Shown: positions 42,183 through 50,293 of the stretch, piece by piece | Layout of the letters: each line of letters opens with the position of its first letter | Numbering within the stretch: the stretch's first letter is position 1 | From: CAZUGH01 sp964619785 | GTDB lineage: Bacteria > Bacillota > Clostridia > Lachnospirales > Lachnospiraceae | Length of the DNA: 64,000 nt | Direction of reading: 5' to 3' | Assembly (NCBI GenBank): GCA_964619785.1 | Contig: CAZUGH010000003.1 | Location: 1-64,000 of the forward strand | The notes under the pieces: model-generated | The model's database searches: none | What the model saw: the letters and a program-made list of their open reading frames with translations, nothing else | What the model was told of the DNA's origin: nothing | Translations under genes and position numbers: made by a program

Positions 42183-42599
42183 ATGAAACACTCACACCGA
42201 TTTGCCAAGAACTTTTTCAAATGTGGTCTCATGGGCTGGGGGTTCGAATGCTTCTGGACTGGTTGTCACCAATTATGGTGCGGCAATGCCAAAAAGCTCG
42301 ATTGCCACACTTCCATCTGGATGTTCCCCATCTACGGACTCGCCGCATTCATTGGGCCCGTACATCACGTGGTACGTAAACGCTGTTGTGTCTTACGTGG
42401 CATCCTGTATACCTTGTGCATCTACCTGACCGAGCTCGGGACTGGCTCTTTCCTGAAGAAGAAAGGCTGCTGCCCATGGGATTATAGCGATGCCAAGCAT
42501 AATTACAAAGGCATCATACGTCTAGACTATATCCCTGTCTGGTTTCTCGTTGGTTTAATCTATGAACGTGTTCTTACAAAACCTACGAGTGAAAAATAA
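42183..42599 (+). CDS. Cys-rich PF06541-like membrane protein (putative ABC transporter type IV)
   Basis: 138 residues with about four TM helices. The GLMGWGFECFWTG segment and the FPIYGLAAFIGPVHH turn match what I recall of the PF06541 'putative ABC-transporter type IV' family. It is unusually rich in Cys (about a dozen), with CC pairs after RKR and KKKG, and ends in the WDYSDAKHNYKGIIRLDYIPVWFLVGLIYE stretch conserved in that family. GGAGGAAG lies about ten bases before the ATG. It is a single plus-strand gene between minus-strand units. Function is unknown. Confidence 0.8.
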   Translation: MKHSHRFAKNFFKCGLMGWGFECFWTGCHQLWCGNAKKLDCHTSIWMFPIYGLAAFIGPVHHVVRKRCCVLRGILYTLCIYLTELGTGSFLKKKGCCPWDYSDAKHNYKGIIRLDYIPVWFLVGLIYERVLTKPTSEK

Positions 42600-42626
42600 T
42601 GGCCTCCACAATCTGCGTGAAGGCCA
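42600..42626 (+). terminator. Terminator between the PF06541 and LRR genes
   Basis: A six-base stem TGGCCT/AGGCCA (42600-42605 with 42621-42626), extended by CAC/GTG inside, lies between the two convergent stop codons. T-rich tails follow on both sides. Confidence 0.65.
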
Positions 42627-42631
42627 CTTTG

Positions 42632-44050
42632 TTATCGTTTTATTTTCTTCATATTACTGTATGAACTATAGAATGTACCTCCGGCAACCTTACGACATAC
42701 CTTGATCTTATAATAGTAAGTTTTGCCTCTCTTTAACTTCTTGCCATCCGTATATGTAAATTTCTTGTTACCCTTGATTGTCTTAATCTTCTTATATCCC
42801 TTGGTCTTTTTGGTAGAACGGTAGATAGCATAACCTGTCGCATTTTTAACCTTGGACCATTTGAGTTTGATTTTTTTCTTGCCAGACTTCTTTGCACTCT
42901 TAAGTTTAGTCTTGCCAATCGAGATTTTCAAACCAATCTTGCTTGTATCAACTCCATTAAAGCTGGTATTCGATATATACGTAATTCCTGCTGGAATATT
43001 AATCTGATGGATATTCTGGCAGCCTGAAAATGCATTGTCACCAATCTTCTTGAGCGTACTTGGTAAAACAACCGTATTCAAGTTCTGACAACCATCAAAG
43101 GTATTGTTTTCAATTGCTGTTACACCTTCAGGAACCTTAACTGTATGAAGATTAGTACATCCGCTAAATGCACCCTCCGCAATCGTATTCACGCTTGGTG
43201 GAAGAATAACCTCATTGAGATTGTTACATTTATTAAATGCATACGCACCAACTCGAGTCACAGTTGATGGCAACACTAACTGATGCAAGTTATCACAATC
43301 ATAAAAAAGATAATCAGCAATTTCTGTAAGACCACATCGTGCAATGTCAATCTGAATATTCTTACAATTAGCAAATGCATAGACCCCAATCGTCTTAACA
43401 CTAGCTGGTAATGTTACTCTCAGATTGGTACATCCGTAAAACGCATAGGTACCAATCAATGCTGTACCTTCTTCCCACGTTGTGACTCCGTTAAAATTAC
43501 CGGTATTAGCAAACGCGTAGTCACCAATTGTTCTTACATTGGCTGGTATCACGATTCCTGGTGTGCTATATCCTTCAAAAGCATAACCATATACCGTAGC
43601 AACGGTAGCCGGAATGGTATACGTTCCTGATGACTGATGCTTTCCTACTGGATAGCGATACAAGGTTGTCTGATCCTTACTCATAAGAACACCTTCACCA
43701 TCATTAAAAAAGTTTGGATTCTCTGGTGCAACGGTAAAACTTTGAATCGCCTTGCAACCTGCAAATGCAGTATCATTGATTGCGAGAATACTAGCTGGTA
43801 TCGTTACCTTTGTGATGGCTCCATGATTCAAAAACGTCCCATTAAGGAAACGAACAACAACCCCATCAATCGTATCAGGAATCTGTACCTCTGTTGCTGC
43901 TCCCATATAACTAGTCAATGTTGCTGCGCCTGATGCGTCTACCTCATAACTGTACTGACCATCTGCTGAAACCGCTGCCTGTGCCTTCATCGGTGCACAG
44001 AATATCAGGCATAACCCTAATGCCATGACACTAAATAAATATTTTTTCAT
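42632..44050 (-). CDS. Secreted BspA-type leucine-rich-repeat protein with Lys-rich Fn3-like tail
   Basis: 472 residues. A signal peptide (LFSVMALGLCLIFCAPMKAQA-A) is followed by about twelve LRR_5/BspA repeats (about 35-375, for example GAFSGCTNLHTVKVPEGVTAIENNTFDGCQNL). The final 90 residues form an Fn3-like domain very rich in Lys (KKIKLKWSKVKNATGYAIYR to TYYYKIKVCRKVAGG). It has no LPXTG or SLH anchor. BspA-type repeats mediate host or matrix binding in other gut bacteria. The Fn3 tail is related to those of the LRR protein at 4420-6033. The leader upstream holds a long hairpin. Confidence 0.88.
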   Translation of the reverse strand: MKKYLFSVMALGLCLIFCAPMKAQAAVSADGQYSYEVDASGAATLTSYMGAATEVQIPDTIDGVVVRFLNGTFLNHGAITKVTIPASILAINDTAFAGCKAIQSFTVAPENPNFFNDGEGVLMSKDQTTLYRYPVGKHQSSGTYTIPATVATVYGYAFEGYSTPGIVIPANVRTIGDYAFANTGNFNGVTTWEEGTALIGTYAFYGCTNLRVTLPASVKTIGVYAFANCKNIQIDIARCGLTEIADYLFYDCDNLHQLVLPSTVTRVGAYAFNKCNNLNEVILPPSVNTIAEGAFSGCTNLHTVKVPEGVTAIENNTFDGCQNLNTVVLPSTLKKIGDNAFSGCQNIHQINIPAGITYISNTSFNGVDTSKIGLKISIGKTKLKSAKKSGKKKIKLKWSKVKNATGYAIYRSTKKTKGYKKIKTIKGNKKFTYTDGKKLKRGKTYYYKIKVCRKVAGGTFYSSYSNMKKIKR

Positions 44051-44089
44051 ATTATCCTCATTTCCGAGCGATATATTTCGCGAGGAGTC

Positions 44090-44120
44090 AACAAGAAATT
44101 CGCGAAGGCGATTTCTTGTT
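44090..44120 (-). repeat. Hairpin in the LRR gene leader
   Basis: AACAAGAAA/TTTCTTGTT (44090-44098 with 44112-44120) with TCGC/GCGA (44100-44103 with 44108-44111) inside and one bulged base. It has no U tract and lies about 40 bases upstream of the start, so it is probably in the mRNA leader. Confidence 0.6.
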
Positions 44121-44211
44121 TGACATCAATGCTATTATGTTTACGCTCTGATATGCTTCTATTTTAACGTATTCTTGTACTTTTTACAATATAAAAATTT
44201 TTTTAAAAAAA

Positions 44212-44238
44212 TTAGCACTCACCCCTTGACAGTGCTAA
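44212..44238 (+). promoter_or_regulatory. CIRCE operator (HrcA site)
   Basis: TTAGCACTC, nine bases, then CAGTGCTAA, one mismatch from the CIRCE consensus TTAGCACTC-N9-GAGTGCTAA. It overlaps the hsp20 -35, so HrcA binding would block transcription until heat shock. Confidence 0.92.
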
Positions 44239-44254
44239 TAAATTGTGCTATAAC
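44226..44254 (+). promoter_or_regulatory. hsp20 promoter
   Basis: A perfect TTGACA (44226-44231), 17 bases and TATAAC (44249-44254). The -35 lies within CIRCE. Confidence 0.88.
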
Positions 44255-44314
44255 ATATATAACAAATAAAACAAAGGTGTTTTTCATAGAGAAACATTAA
44301 AGGAGGAATGACTT

Positions 44315-44731
44315 ATGTTAGCACCAAGTATTTTCAAAGACAATTTTGTAGAGGATTTATTCAATGACATGTTCTACCCAACTTCCAAGGTTGTTGGTAT
44401 GAACACAGATGTGAAGGAGTTTGACGATAAGTATTCTCTCGAACTTCAACTCCCAGGTTTCAAGAAGGAAGATATACAAGCAGAGCTACAGGATGGTTAT
44501 CTAACAATCACTGCTTCTCACAACGAAGACAACAGTCAGAAAGATGACAATGGCAAATATATTCGCAGAGAATGTTACTCTGGTCAATGTAAACGTAGCT
44601 TCTATGTAGGTGAAGAAGTTACCGAAGCAGATATTCAGGCTGAATTTAAAGATGGTATATTAAAACTAGATGTACCAAAGAAGGAACCAGCACCAGAGAC
44701 TAATCGTTCACGTCTCATTGATATTAAGTAA
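44315..44731 (+). CDS. Small heat-shock protein, Hsp20/alpha-crystallin family
   Basis: A 138-residue ATP-independent holdase. The alpha-crystallin domain (about 28-125) shows NTDVKEFDDKYSLELQLPGFKKEDIQAEL, ECYSGQCKRSFYVGEEV and the A-x-F/Y-x-x-G-I-L-x-L motif (AEFKDGILKLDVPKKE). GGAGG precedes the ATG. It is monocistronic under a CIRCE-overlapped promoter, so it should be HrcA-repressed. A 24-base perfect hairpin terminator follows. Confidence 0.97.
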   Translation: MLAPSIFKDNFVEDLFNDMFYPTSKVVGMNTDVKEFDDKYSLELQLPGFKKEDIQAELQDGYLTITASHNEDNSQKDDNGKYIRRECYSGQCKRSFYVGEEVTEADIQAEFKDGILKLDVPKKEPAPETNRSRLIDIK

Positions 44732-44775
44732 TCGAAATGGGTTGCAATCTTGTCAAAGTGGCAGTGAATTTCTTT

Positions 44776-44829
44776 AAATAAAGCATAGTACCCCGCTTAA
44801 TATAATAAGCGGGGTACTATGCTTTATTT
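44776..44829 (+). terminator. Long perfect hairpin downstream of hsp20
   Basis: A 24-base perfect inverted repeat (44776-44799 with 44806-44829) with a six-base loop; the arms end AAATAAAGC/GCTTTATTT. The T-rich end suits termination on the plus strand. It is unusually long and perfect for a terminator. Confidence 0.8.
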
Positions 44830-44961
44830 TGGTTGCCTGGCATACTTTTACATATATTGTAAGTCTCGAACAAGCGAGAATACGTTACATGAAATGTGGC
44901 TTGATTAAGAAGCGGGGTATAAACGAAAGATTAGGGTTCTCTATACCCTGCAACCCGATCC

Positions 44962-47247
44962 TCACACGCTCTTTCGCACGCCTTCTAACAATTCTTTTGC
45001 AAATTGGTATTCTTCTTCCGAGATTCCACGCGGTGAGAAATTCGCCTTCTCTAAAATATCCACCAAAGAGTCAATCTCCGCTAGCTCTGGTATATTCTCA
45101 TTCATCCATCCGATTTGCTGCTCATAAGTTGCTTCTCTGGCAAAGCTAGTATTTTTCTTTCTCATATACTTACACAAATGCTCGTACCGGCTTCGTAGTG
45201 CCAGCGAACGATTTTCATTGTTGATTCGTTGATACAGTTGATATCGTCTTCGAGTAAGGATGGCTATAGCCCCAAGAAATACGATAGCCAGGATAGTCAA
45301 GAATACCCAGCCCACAATCGTATATCGAGTCCAATCAATCCCGGTCATCTCGTACTCAGAATTATCTACCTGCTCACTTGTTCCACCCGTTCCAAATAAA
45401 CTATCTAAGAACCCCATGGAGCTTCCTGTCTCTTCTTTCTCAAAAGAGGCCGGAGTTACATCTACAATGCGCCAGCCAAAGCCTGGTACAAAGACTTCCG
45501 TCCACGCATGCGCACAGGAATCGTCAATTTCCACATCCATAACATAATTTGCATTCTTCAAGGTGGCTCCGGCAAAATAATCATCTACCTTCGCATCATT
45601 TACAATCTTACCTTCCGCCACACGATTAAATGGAATACAATAACCCTCGATATATCTCGCCTCGTATCCAAGATAACGATAAATCAGGGTGGCTGCCGAA
45701 GCATAATATGCACAATATCCCGTCTTACTCTCAGCAAGAAAATAATTAACAAAATCCTTGCCAGCAGGTTTCACTCCTGGCCGTTTTGTATAAGGATAAT
45801 ACTTTTGAAAATAGGCACCCAGCGTCTTGGCAATCTCATCATAGCTTTCACCCGCGTGGAGATTGGCATCATCGCAGAATTTAGCAAGCACTTCATAATT
45901 ATCATCTGGTATCGTTTGATAAGCATAAATATTCGATTGCTTTGCGCCACCAGTCACCTTTTCATCATCTGCATAAAAAGTCACTTCGTATGGCTGATTC
46001 AATGGTGTCCTACCTGTTATCACATCAAAATCTCCGATGTGGCAAAAATTACTTTCTTCGATGATTGAATAATAAGGTAGATATCGATATCCCGTATCAG
46101 CTCCTACGTTCGTAATCTCCATTTTCCCATGCTGTTTTGTCTTGGATTTCTTCTTTAAGAGTTTGTTCTCTCGATTGACATTCTGCTCACCCGTCACACT
46201 CGTAAACCCATCCGCTCTTGTCCACCACTGAGATTTGTTATAGGAAATCCCAGTAAAGCCACGCAGATAGAGTGTATCTGTAGTATAAGGAACCATCCTT
46301 ACCACCAGGTCCGTTTCATAATCTGGATTGACAAAAGCCACGCCACCTAGCTTACCACCACTCATACCTCCTGCACCAGAATAGCGATTGAATAATCCGA
46401 GAAGACCCCCACTGACAAATCGAGCTACATACTCATCTGTCACCTGACGAACTGGGCTTAGCGCCTGGCTTTTCCCGATTCGTTGTCCTGGGAATAGGAA
46501 ATTTGCCAATAATAGAAATCCAAAACAAATCAGGAAAACCATCAGCACCAGCTGTCGCATTAAGCGATGCGATCCCTGACTAAGTCCTTTTTTCATAATA
46601 AACAAAATCAAAAAGCCAGCTAACAACATCACGGCATACAAAAGGTCTGGCACCAACCCCACATACAAACCAGCGAGTGCAATTGGCAATGTTACGATCA
46701 TGGTACCAAATACACTTGTATAGTTTGCAATCAATGCATTCAATAATGTACTGATTCCTATTCCACAAAATATAAAAAAATATGTTATTGCCATCTCACG
46801 ATTGGGAACTGCCTCATTATAATTCATAACATTAGACAAATTCATCATTGCACCCATACGTTCTAAGGTCACGTTCATCAATCCATAAAATCCACTAACG
46901 ATATACCTAGCCCAAAAAAGTACACCTGCCAAAAAGCATAGAAACAGCAAGATATATCCCACATTTTTCATCCAATTTCGATAAAAAATCAAGCCCAGAA
47001 ACAAATCGACGAGTAGGAGAATACCAGCAACAAGCCATTGATTAAACATAATGCCAAAGATACTCGTATAACAGCCTATCGTACCATATACAATCAGAAA
47101 CAACAGCCCGCCGCACCCAAGTAATTCTAGAATATTCGGGCCACTCTGCGTCTCCATAGCGGGAAGCAAGATTCCGCTCAGATTGTCTTTTGTCTTCTTT
47201 TTTCGTCCAAACATCCATCCCGCCCCTTTCTCAAGAAGTTGCCACAT
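44962..47247 (-). CDS. Transglutaminase-like membrane protein (TgpA type)
   Basis: 761 residues. About seven N-terminal TM helices (to about 250), an extracellular region, then a transglutaminase core with Cys in SKTGYCAYYASAATLIYRYLGYEARYIEGY, His in DDSCAHAWTEVFVPGFGW and Asp in IVDVTPA. A late TM helix and a cytoplasmic tail follow. It overlaps the DUF58 gene by 17 bases. MoxR, DUF58 and transglutaminase is a common trio of unknown exact role, often linked to surface-protein processing or envelope stress. The catalytic triad appears intact. Confidence 0.92.
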   Translation of the reverse strand: MWQLLEKGAGWMFGRKKKTKDNLSGILLPAMETQSGPNILELLGCGGLLFLIVYGTIGCYTSIFGIMFNQWLVAGILLLVDLFLGLIFYRNWMKNVGYILLFLCFLAGVLFWARYIVSGFYGLMNVTLERMGAMMNLSNVMNYNEAVPNREMAITYFFIFCGIGISTLLNALIANYTSVFGTMIVTLPIALAGLYVGLVPDLLYAVMLLAGFLILFIMKKGLSQGSHRLMRQLVLMVFLICFGFLLLANFLFPGQRIGKSQALSPVRQVTDEYVARFVSGGLLGLFNRYSGAGGMSGGKLGGVAFVNPDYETDLVVRMVPYTTDTLYLRGFTGISYNKSQWWTRADGFTSVTGEQNVNRENKLLKKKSKTKQHGKMEITNVGADTGYRYLPYYSIIEESNFCHIGDFDVITGRTPLNQPYEVTFYADDEKVTGGAKQSNIYAYQTIPDDNYEVLAKFCDDANLHAGESYDEIAKTLGAYFQKYYPYTKRPGVKPAGKDFVNYFLAESKTGYCAYYASAATLIYRYLGYEARYIEGYCIPFNRVAEGKIVNDAKVDDYFAGATLKNANYVMDVEIDDSCAHAWTEVFVPGFGWRIVDVTPASFEKEETGSSMGFLDSLFGTGGTSEQVDNSEYEMTGIDWTRYTIVGWVFLTILAIVFLGAIAILTRRRYQLYQRINNENRSLALRSRYEHLCKYMRKKNTSFAREATYEQQIGWMNENIPELAEIDSLVDILEKANFSPRGISEEEYQFAKELLEGVRKSV

Positions 47248-48262
47248 CTGTGTAGCTAAATCGTTCCCGATTATTCACTACGACGAGATGTTCCATGTGA
47301 TAATCCATGTGACGGAATTGCTCAAGACCTGTTCCCATCACATCATATGCATCCTCGTAAAAAATCTCACGGAAGCAGTCGGTCATATCCTCTTCACCGA
47401 GAATTTCCCGCTCCTTCATTAGGCCAGTCAGACTACTCCACCAATAAAATGTGAATCCCTGTCTTCGATTTACCAGATATTTTCCCAATGAATAGGCATA
47501 TTCTAGTGTTCCATCAATATAACCATCTTCATCATTATATAACTCAATCAAAAGAGCAATCTGCCTTGAGGACATCGAAACATGCTCCTTTACCATCAAA
47601 TCATCTTTCTTCGCAGATAATTTCCAGTGAATATCCTTCAGGCTATCCCCTGGTATATACTCGCGCACATCACTCACCTGAGAAAAATCGCTTCCCTTTG
47701 TATGACTCTCCTCACTATCATCACTACCACTAACATACTGATTGGTATCAATCTCTGCACCTTCACGCACAAGTGGTAGCAGAATGATATCCTTATTCGA
47801 TTCACATTGTATTTTTCGGGAAAATAGATGCATGTAGTCATATATACGAAGCTCTTTCACCTGAATTTGAACGAGCCCACAATATCTTGAACTCATCAAT
47901 CGCTTCACCGTCTCATTGCCTCGTCCACAAACTGTGCATCGCATCATAAACTCCTGCGCTTCCTGCATGAATCCATTTTTAACACAAACCTTCCATTCAC
48001 AACAAGTAACTGGGAAAATGGAATCATTTTCAAGGACAAAGTTCACACGAAATTCCTGTTCCTTCTCTAGAATATCAGCGGGAGTCTCTACGTGAATCCG
48101 AAACCGGCGATAGGTAACGTGGCAAAACAAGGCAGACAACATCGGCATCACAAAAAGGAATCCCAGAATCACCAAAACTCCAAAGCTTTGGTAGATTACA
48201 AAGATTCCTGCAAATACCAGAATCAAGCAAAGATAACTAATTCGATTCAGCCAAATTCGCAT
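47231..48262 (-). CDS. DUF58 family protein (MoxR-associated)
   Basis: 343 residues. Two N-terminal TM helices are followed by a DUF58/VWA-like domain containing SDFSQVSDVREYIPGDSLKDIHWKLSAKKDDLMVKE, which is the DUF58 signature. It is the middle gene of moxR-DUF58-transglutaminase, 27 bases after moxR and overlapping the transglutaminase gene by 17. In characterised systems the AAA ATPase remodels the VWA-type partner; the substrate here is unknown. Confidence 0.93.
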   Translation of the reverse strand: MRIWLNRISYLCLILVFAGIFVIYQSFGVLVILGFLFVMPMLSALFCHVTYRRFRIHVETPADILEKEQEFRVNFVLENDSIFPVTCCEWKVCVKNGFMQEAQEFMMRCTVCGRGNETVKRLMSSRYCGLVQIQVKELRIYDYMHLFSRKIQCESNKDIILLPLVREGAEIDTNQYVSGSDDSEESHTKGSDFSQVSDVREYIPGDSLKDIHWKLSAKKDDLMVKEHVSMSSRQIALLIELYNDEDGYIDGTLEYAYSLGKYLVNRRQGFTFYWWSSLTGLMKEREILGEEDMTDCFREIFYEDAYDVMGTGLEQFRHMDYHMEHLVVVNNRERFSYTDVATS

Positions 48263-48289
48263 GTCAACACCTCCATTGTGTCCACATCA

Positions 48290-49213
48290 TCACGTGCCAG
48301 GTGCCATCACAGAACGAAATACCTCTTCGAGCGCTTGACTCACTGTCAATCCATCTGCTCTTCCCTTTGGGCTAAGCTTCACACGATGACCAAATACATC
48401 ATTGAAAATATAGTATATATCTTCCGGCACCACATAATCTCGATCACGCAGCAGTGCTACAGCTTTTGCCATACGAAGTAATGCAATACTTCCTCTTGGG
48501 CTGACACCTACTGCCAACGTATCCCACGTTCTCGTCTTCTCTGTCAATGTTACGATATAGTCATAGATTGCATCGCTTACATGAACTTCGTCTGCCTGTT
48601 TCAGAAGTTCCATCATCTCTTCCGCTGTCAAAACAGCATTCATATGTTCAATCGGATTACCGGCATTGGACTGAAGAATTCGAATCGCATCACTATGCTC
48701 GGGGTAGCCCATAGATAGACATACCATAAAACGATCAAGTTGGGATTCGGGCAGCTTCTGTGTACCGGAAGAACCCAATGGATTCTCAGTTGCAATAACC
48801 GTAAAAGGTTCCTGTAATCTCCGTGTCACACCATCAACCGTCACTTTTCGTTCCTCCATTACTTCAAGGAGTGCAGACTGTGTCTTCGGTGATGTTCGAT
48901 TTATCTCATCTGCTAGGAACAGATTACAAACAATTGCTCCTGGCTTATATTCAAATTCTTCTGTTTGCTTGTTATACATTGAAAAGCCCACAATATCACT
49001 TGGTAATACATCGGGGGTGAATTGCACCCTTCGATAATATAATGACATTGCATTGGCTACTGCTACTGCCAGTGTCGTCTTACCTACACCTGGGATATCT
49101 TCTAGTAAAATGTGTCCCCTAGCAATCATCGTTGCTAGTACCTTATCTACAATAATGTCTTTTCCTTTGATGACCTGCTTAATCTCTTCGGCCGCCGCTG
49201 TTATTTTCTTCAA
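48290..49213 (-). CDS. MoxR-family AAA ATPase
   Basis: About 307 residues. Walker A in LEDIPGVGKTTLAVAVA, Walker B in LFLADEINRTSPKTQSALLEVMEE, sensor FTVIATENPLGSSGTQKLPESQLDRF, and the late SPRGSIALLRMAKAVALL are all present. It is probably a chaperone that matures the DUF58/transglutaminase complex. The start is the TTG at 49213, six bases after GGAGG; it overlaps the FliB-like stop as TTGA. A longer frame to 49297 reads out of the upstream gene in another phase and lacks family similarity. Confidence 0.94.
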   Translation of the reverse strand: MKKITAAAEEIKQVIKGKDIIVDKVLATMIARGHILLEDIPGVGKTTLAVAVANAMSLYYRRVQFTPDVLPSDIVGFSMYNKQTEEFEYKPGAIVCNLFLADEINRTSPKTQSALLEVMEERKVTVDGVTRRLQEPFTVIATENPLGSSGTQKLPESQLDRFMVCLSMGYPEHSDAIRILQSNAGNPIEHMNAVLTAEEMMELLKQADEVHVSDAIYDYIVTLTEKTRTWDTLAVGVSPRGSIALLRMAKAVALLRDRDYVVPEDIYYIFNDVFGHRVKLSPKGRADGLTVSQALEEVFRSVMAPGT

Positions 49214-50283
49214 ATGCTTCCTCCCCACTTCTGTAATCCTTCTTCCATACGTTCTAGATTGACATCCGAATGTTCCACTTCTTTCGAAAAATTCCATGCA
49301 ATCTCAGCCACATCATGAAAGGACAAATTCTTCTGCTTCTGTAACCATCTGACATAACACATTTGACAAATCACTCTTGTTCCTGCCAATGCCATCTTTG
49401 CCTTCGTGAGAATCTCACCATCATATACACTACCACCAAAATAGATGAAGATGAAATAAACCATCAATTGCTCACCAATTTGCTCAAATGCCAGTGGGCA
49501 CTCCTGTAAAAACAATTCATATTCCTCTTGCGAATGTTGGTTTAATATCTCTTTACACTGAGCCAACCACATAGGCCATTTTGCTCGAAGCATCTCCATG
49601 CTTTCCAACAACTCAAACAAACCATCCGTCGAAGGGTATTCATGTCTTATGGCAAGTGTTCTATCTCTGTAGAACTCTGTTAATTCGTCCATTGCAAACA
49701 ACTGATCATCTCGTTCTAATTGTTGCAATTCACAACAATAATTATAAAAATCTCTCATGCGTTCGTCAAGGGAAATGCTACGATTTTGCATATTTAGAAA
49801 AATTGCATCTCTAGCATCCATTAACTTTGTAAAAAAAAGAAAATCAAAATCCCAGTCATCTTCTTCCTCATCACGTTCCTCTGTTATCCATGTAACAGGT
49901 TCACGCTGTGACAGAATTAACTGAGCCGCCACGGGGCAGGCTAAGGATAATGATTCCTCTCTCACATCTTCATACTCTTCCCGATGTCGTGGAAATTCTC
50001 TACACGTCTGACATAGATACTCGGGTCCAATCTCTGCATAGATATCACATAAATTGTCCTCATTTAAGAAAGCACATCTGCCTGTCTGTGTATCTCGTTC
50101 AAATACATTTTCCTGCCAGTCTATACAATTATGCAGGCGGTTACCAAAACCGCCTGCAACATGTTCATAGACCTTCTTCGATTCTTCGTCAATGCCAATC
50201 TGCCAGCCTGCACAGCAGGTATCTTCACAATCTGCAGCTACACAACGAAAATCCTTATAATACGATGGTCTTATATATTCCAT
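49210..50283 (-). CDS. fliB: FliB-like lysine-N-methylase
   Basis: About 357 residues. The N-terminus has the Cys cluster CVAADCEDTCCAGWQIGID, then CAFLNEDNLCDIYAEIG and LCQTCREFPRH, characteristic of FliB, which methylates lysines on flagellin. The Cys may hold a metal or Fe-S centre. The start at 50283 has AAGGA seven bases upstream; a longer frame to 50337 would overlap the NCS2 gene. No flagellin gene is in the window. It lies between an NCS2 permease and moxR on one strand; the moxR start overlaps its stop. The target could be a protein other than flagellin. Confidence 0.85.
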   Translation of the reverse strand: MEYIRPSYYKDFRCVAADCEDTCCAGWQIGIDEESKKVYEHVAGGFGNRLHNCIDWQENVFERDTQTGRCAFLNEDNLCDIYAEIGPEYLCQTCREFPRHREEYEDVREESLSLACPVAAQLILSQREPVTWITEERDEEEDDWDFDFLFFTKLMDARDAIFLNMQNRSISLDERMRDFYNYCCELQQLERDDQLFAMDELTEFYRDRTLAIRHEYPSTDGLFELLESMEMLRAKWPMWLAQCKEILNQHSQEEYELFLQECPLAFEQIGEQLMVYFIFIYFGGSVYDGEILTKAKMALAGTRVICQMCYVRWLQKQKNLSFHDVAEIAWNFSKEVEHSDVNLERMEEGLQKWGGSI

Positions 50284-50293
50284 TTTTCTTTCC

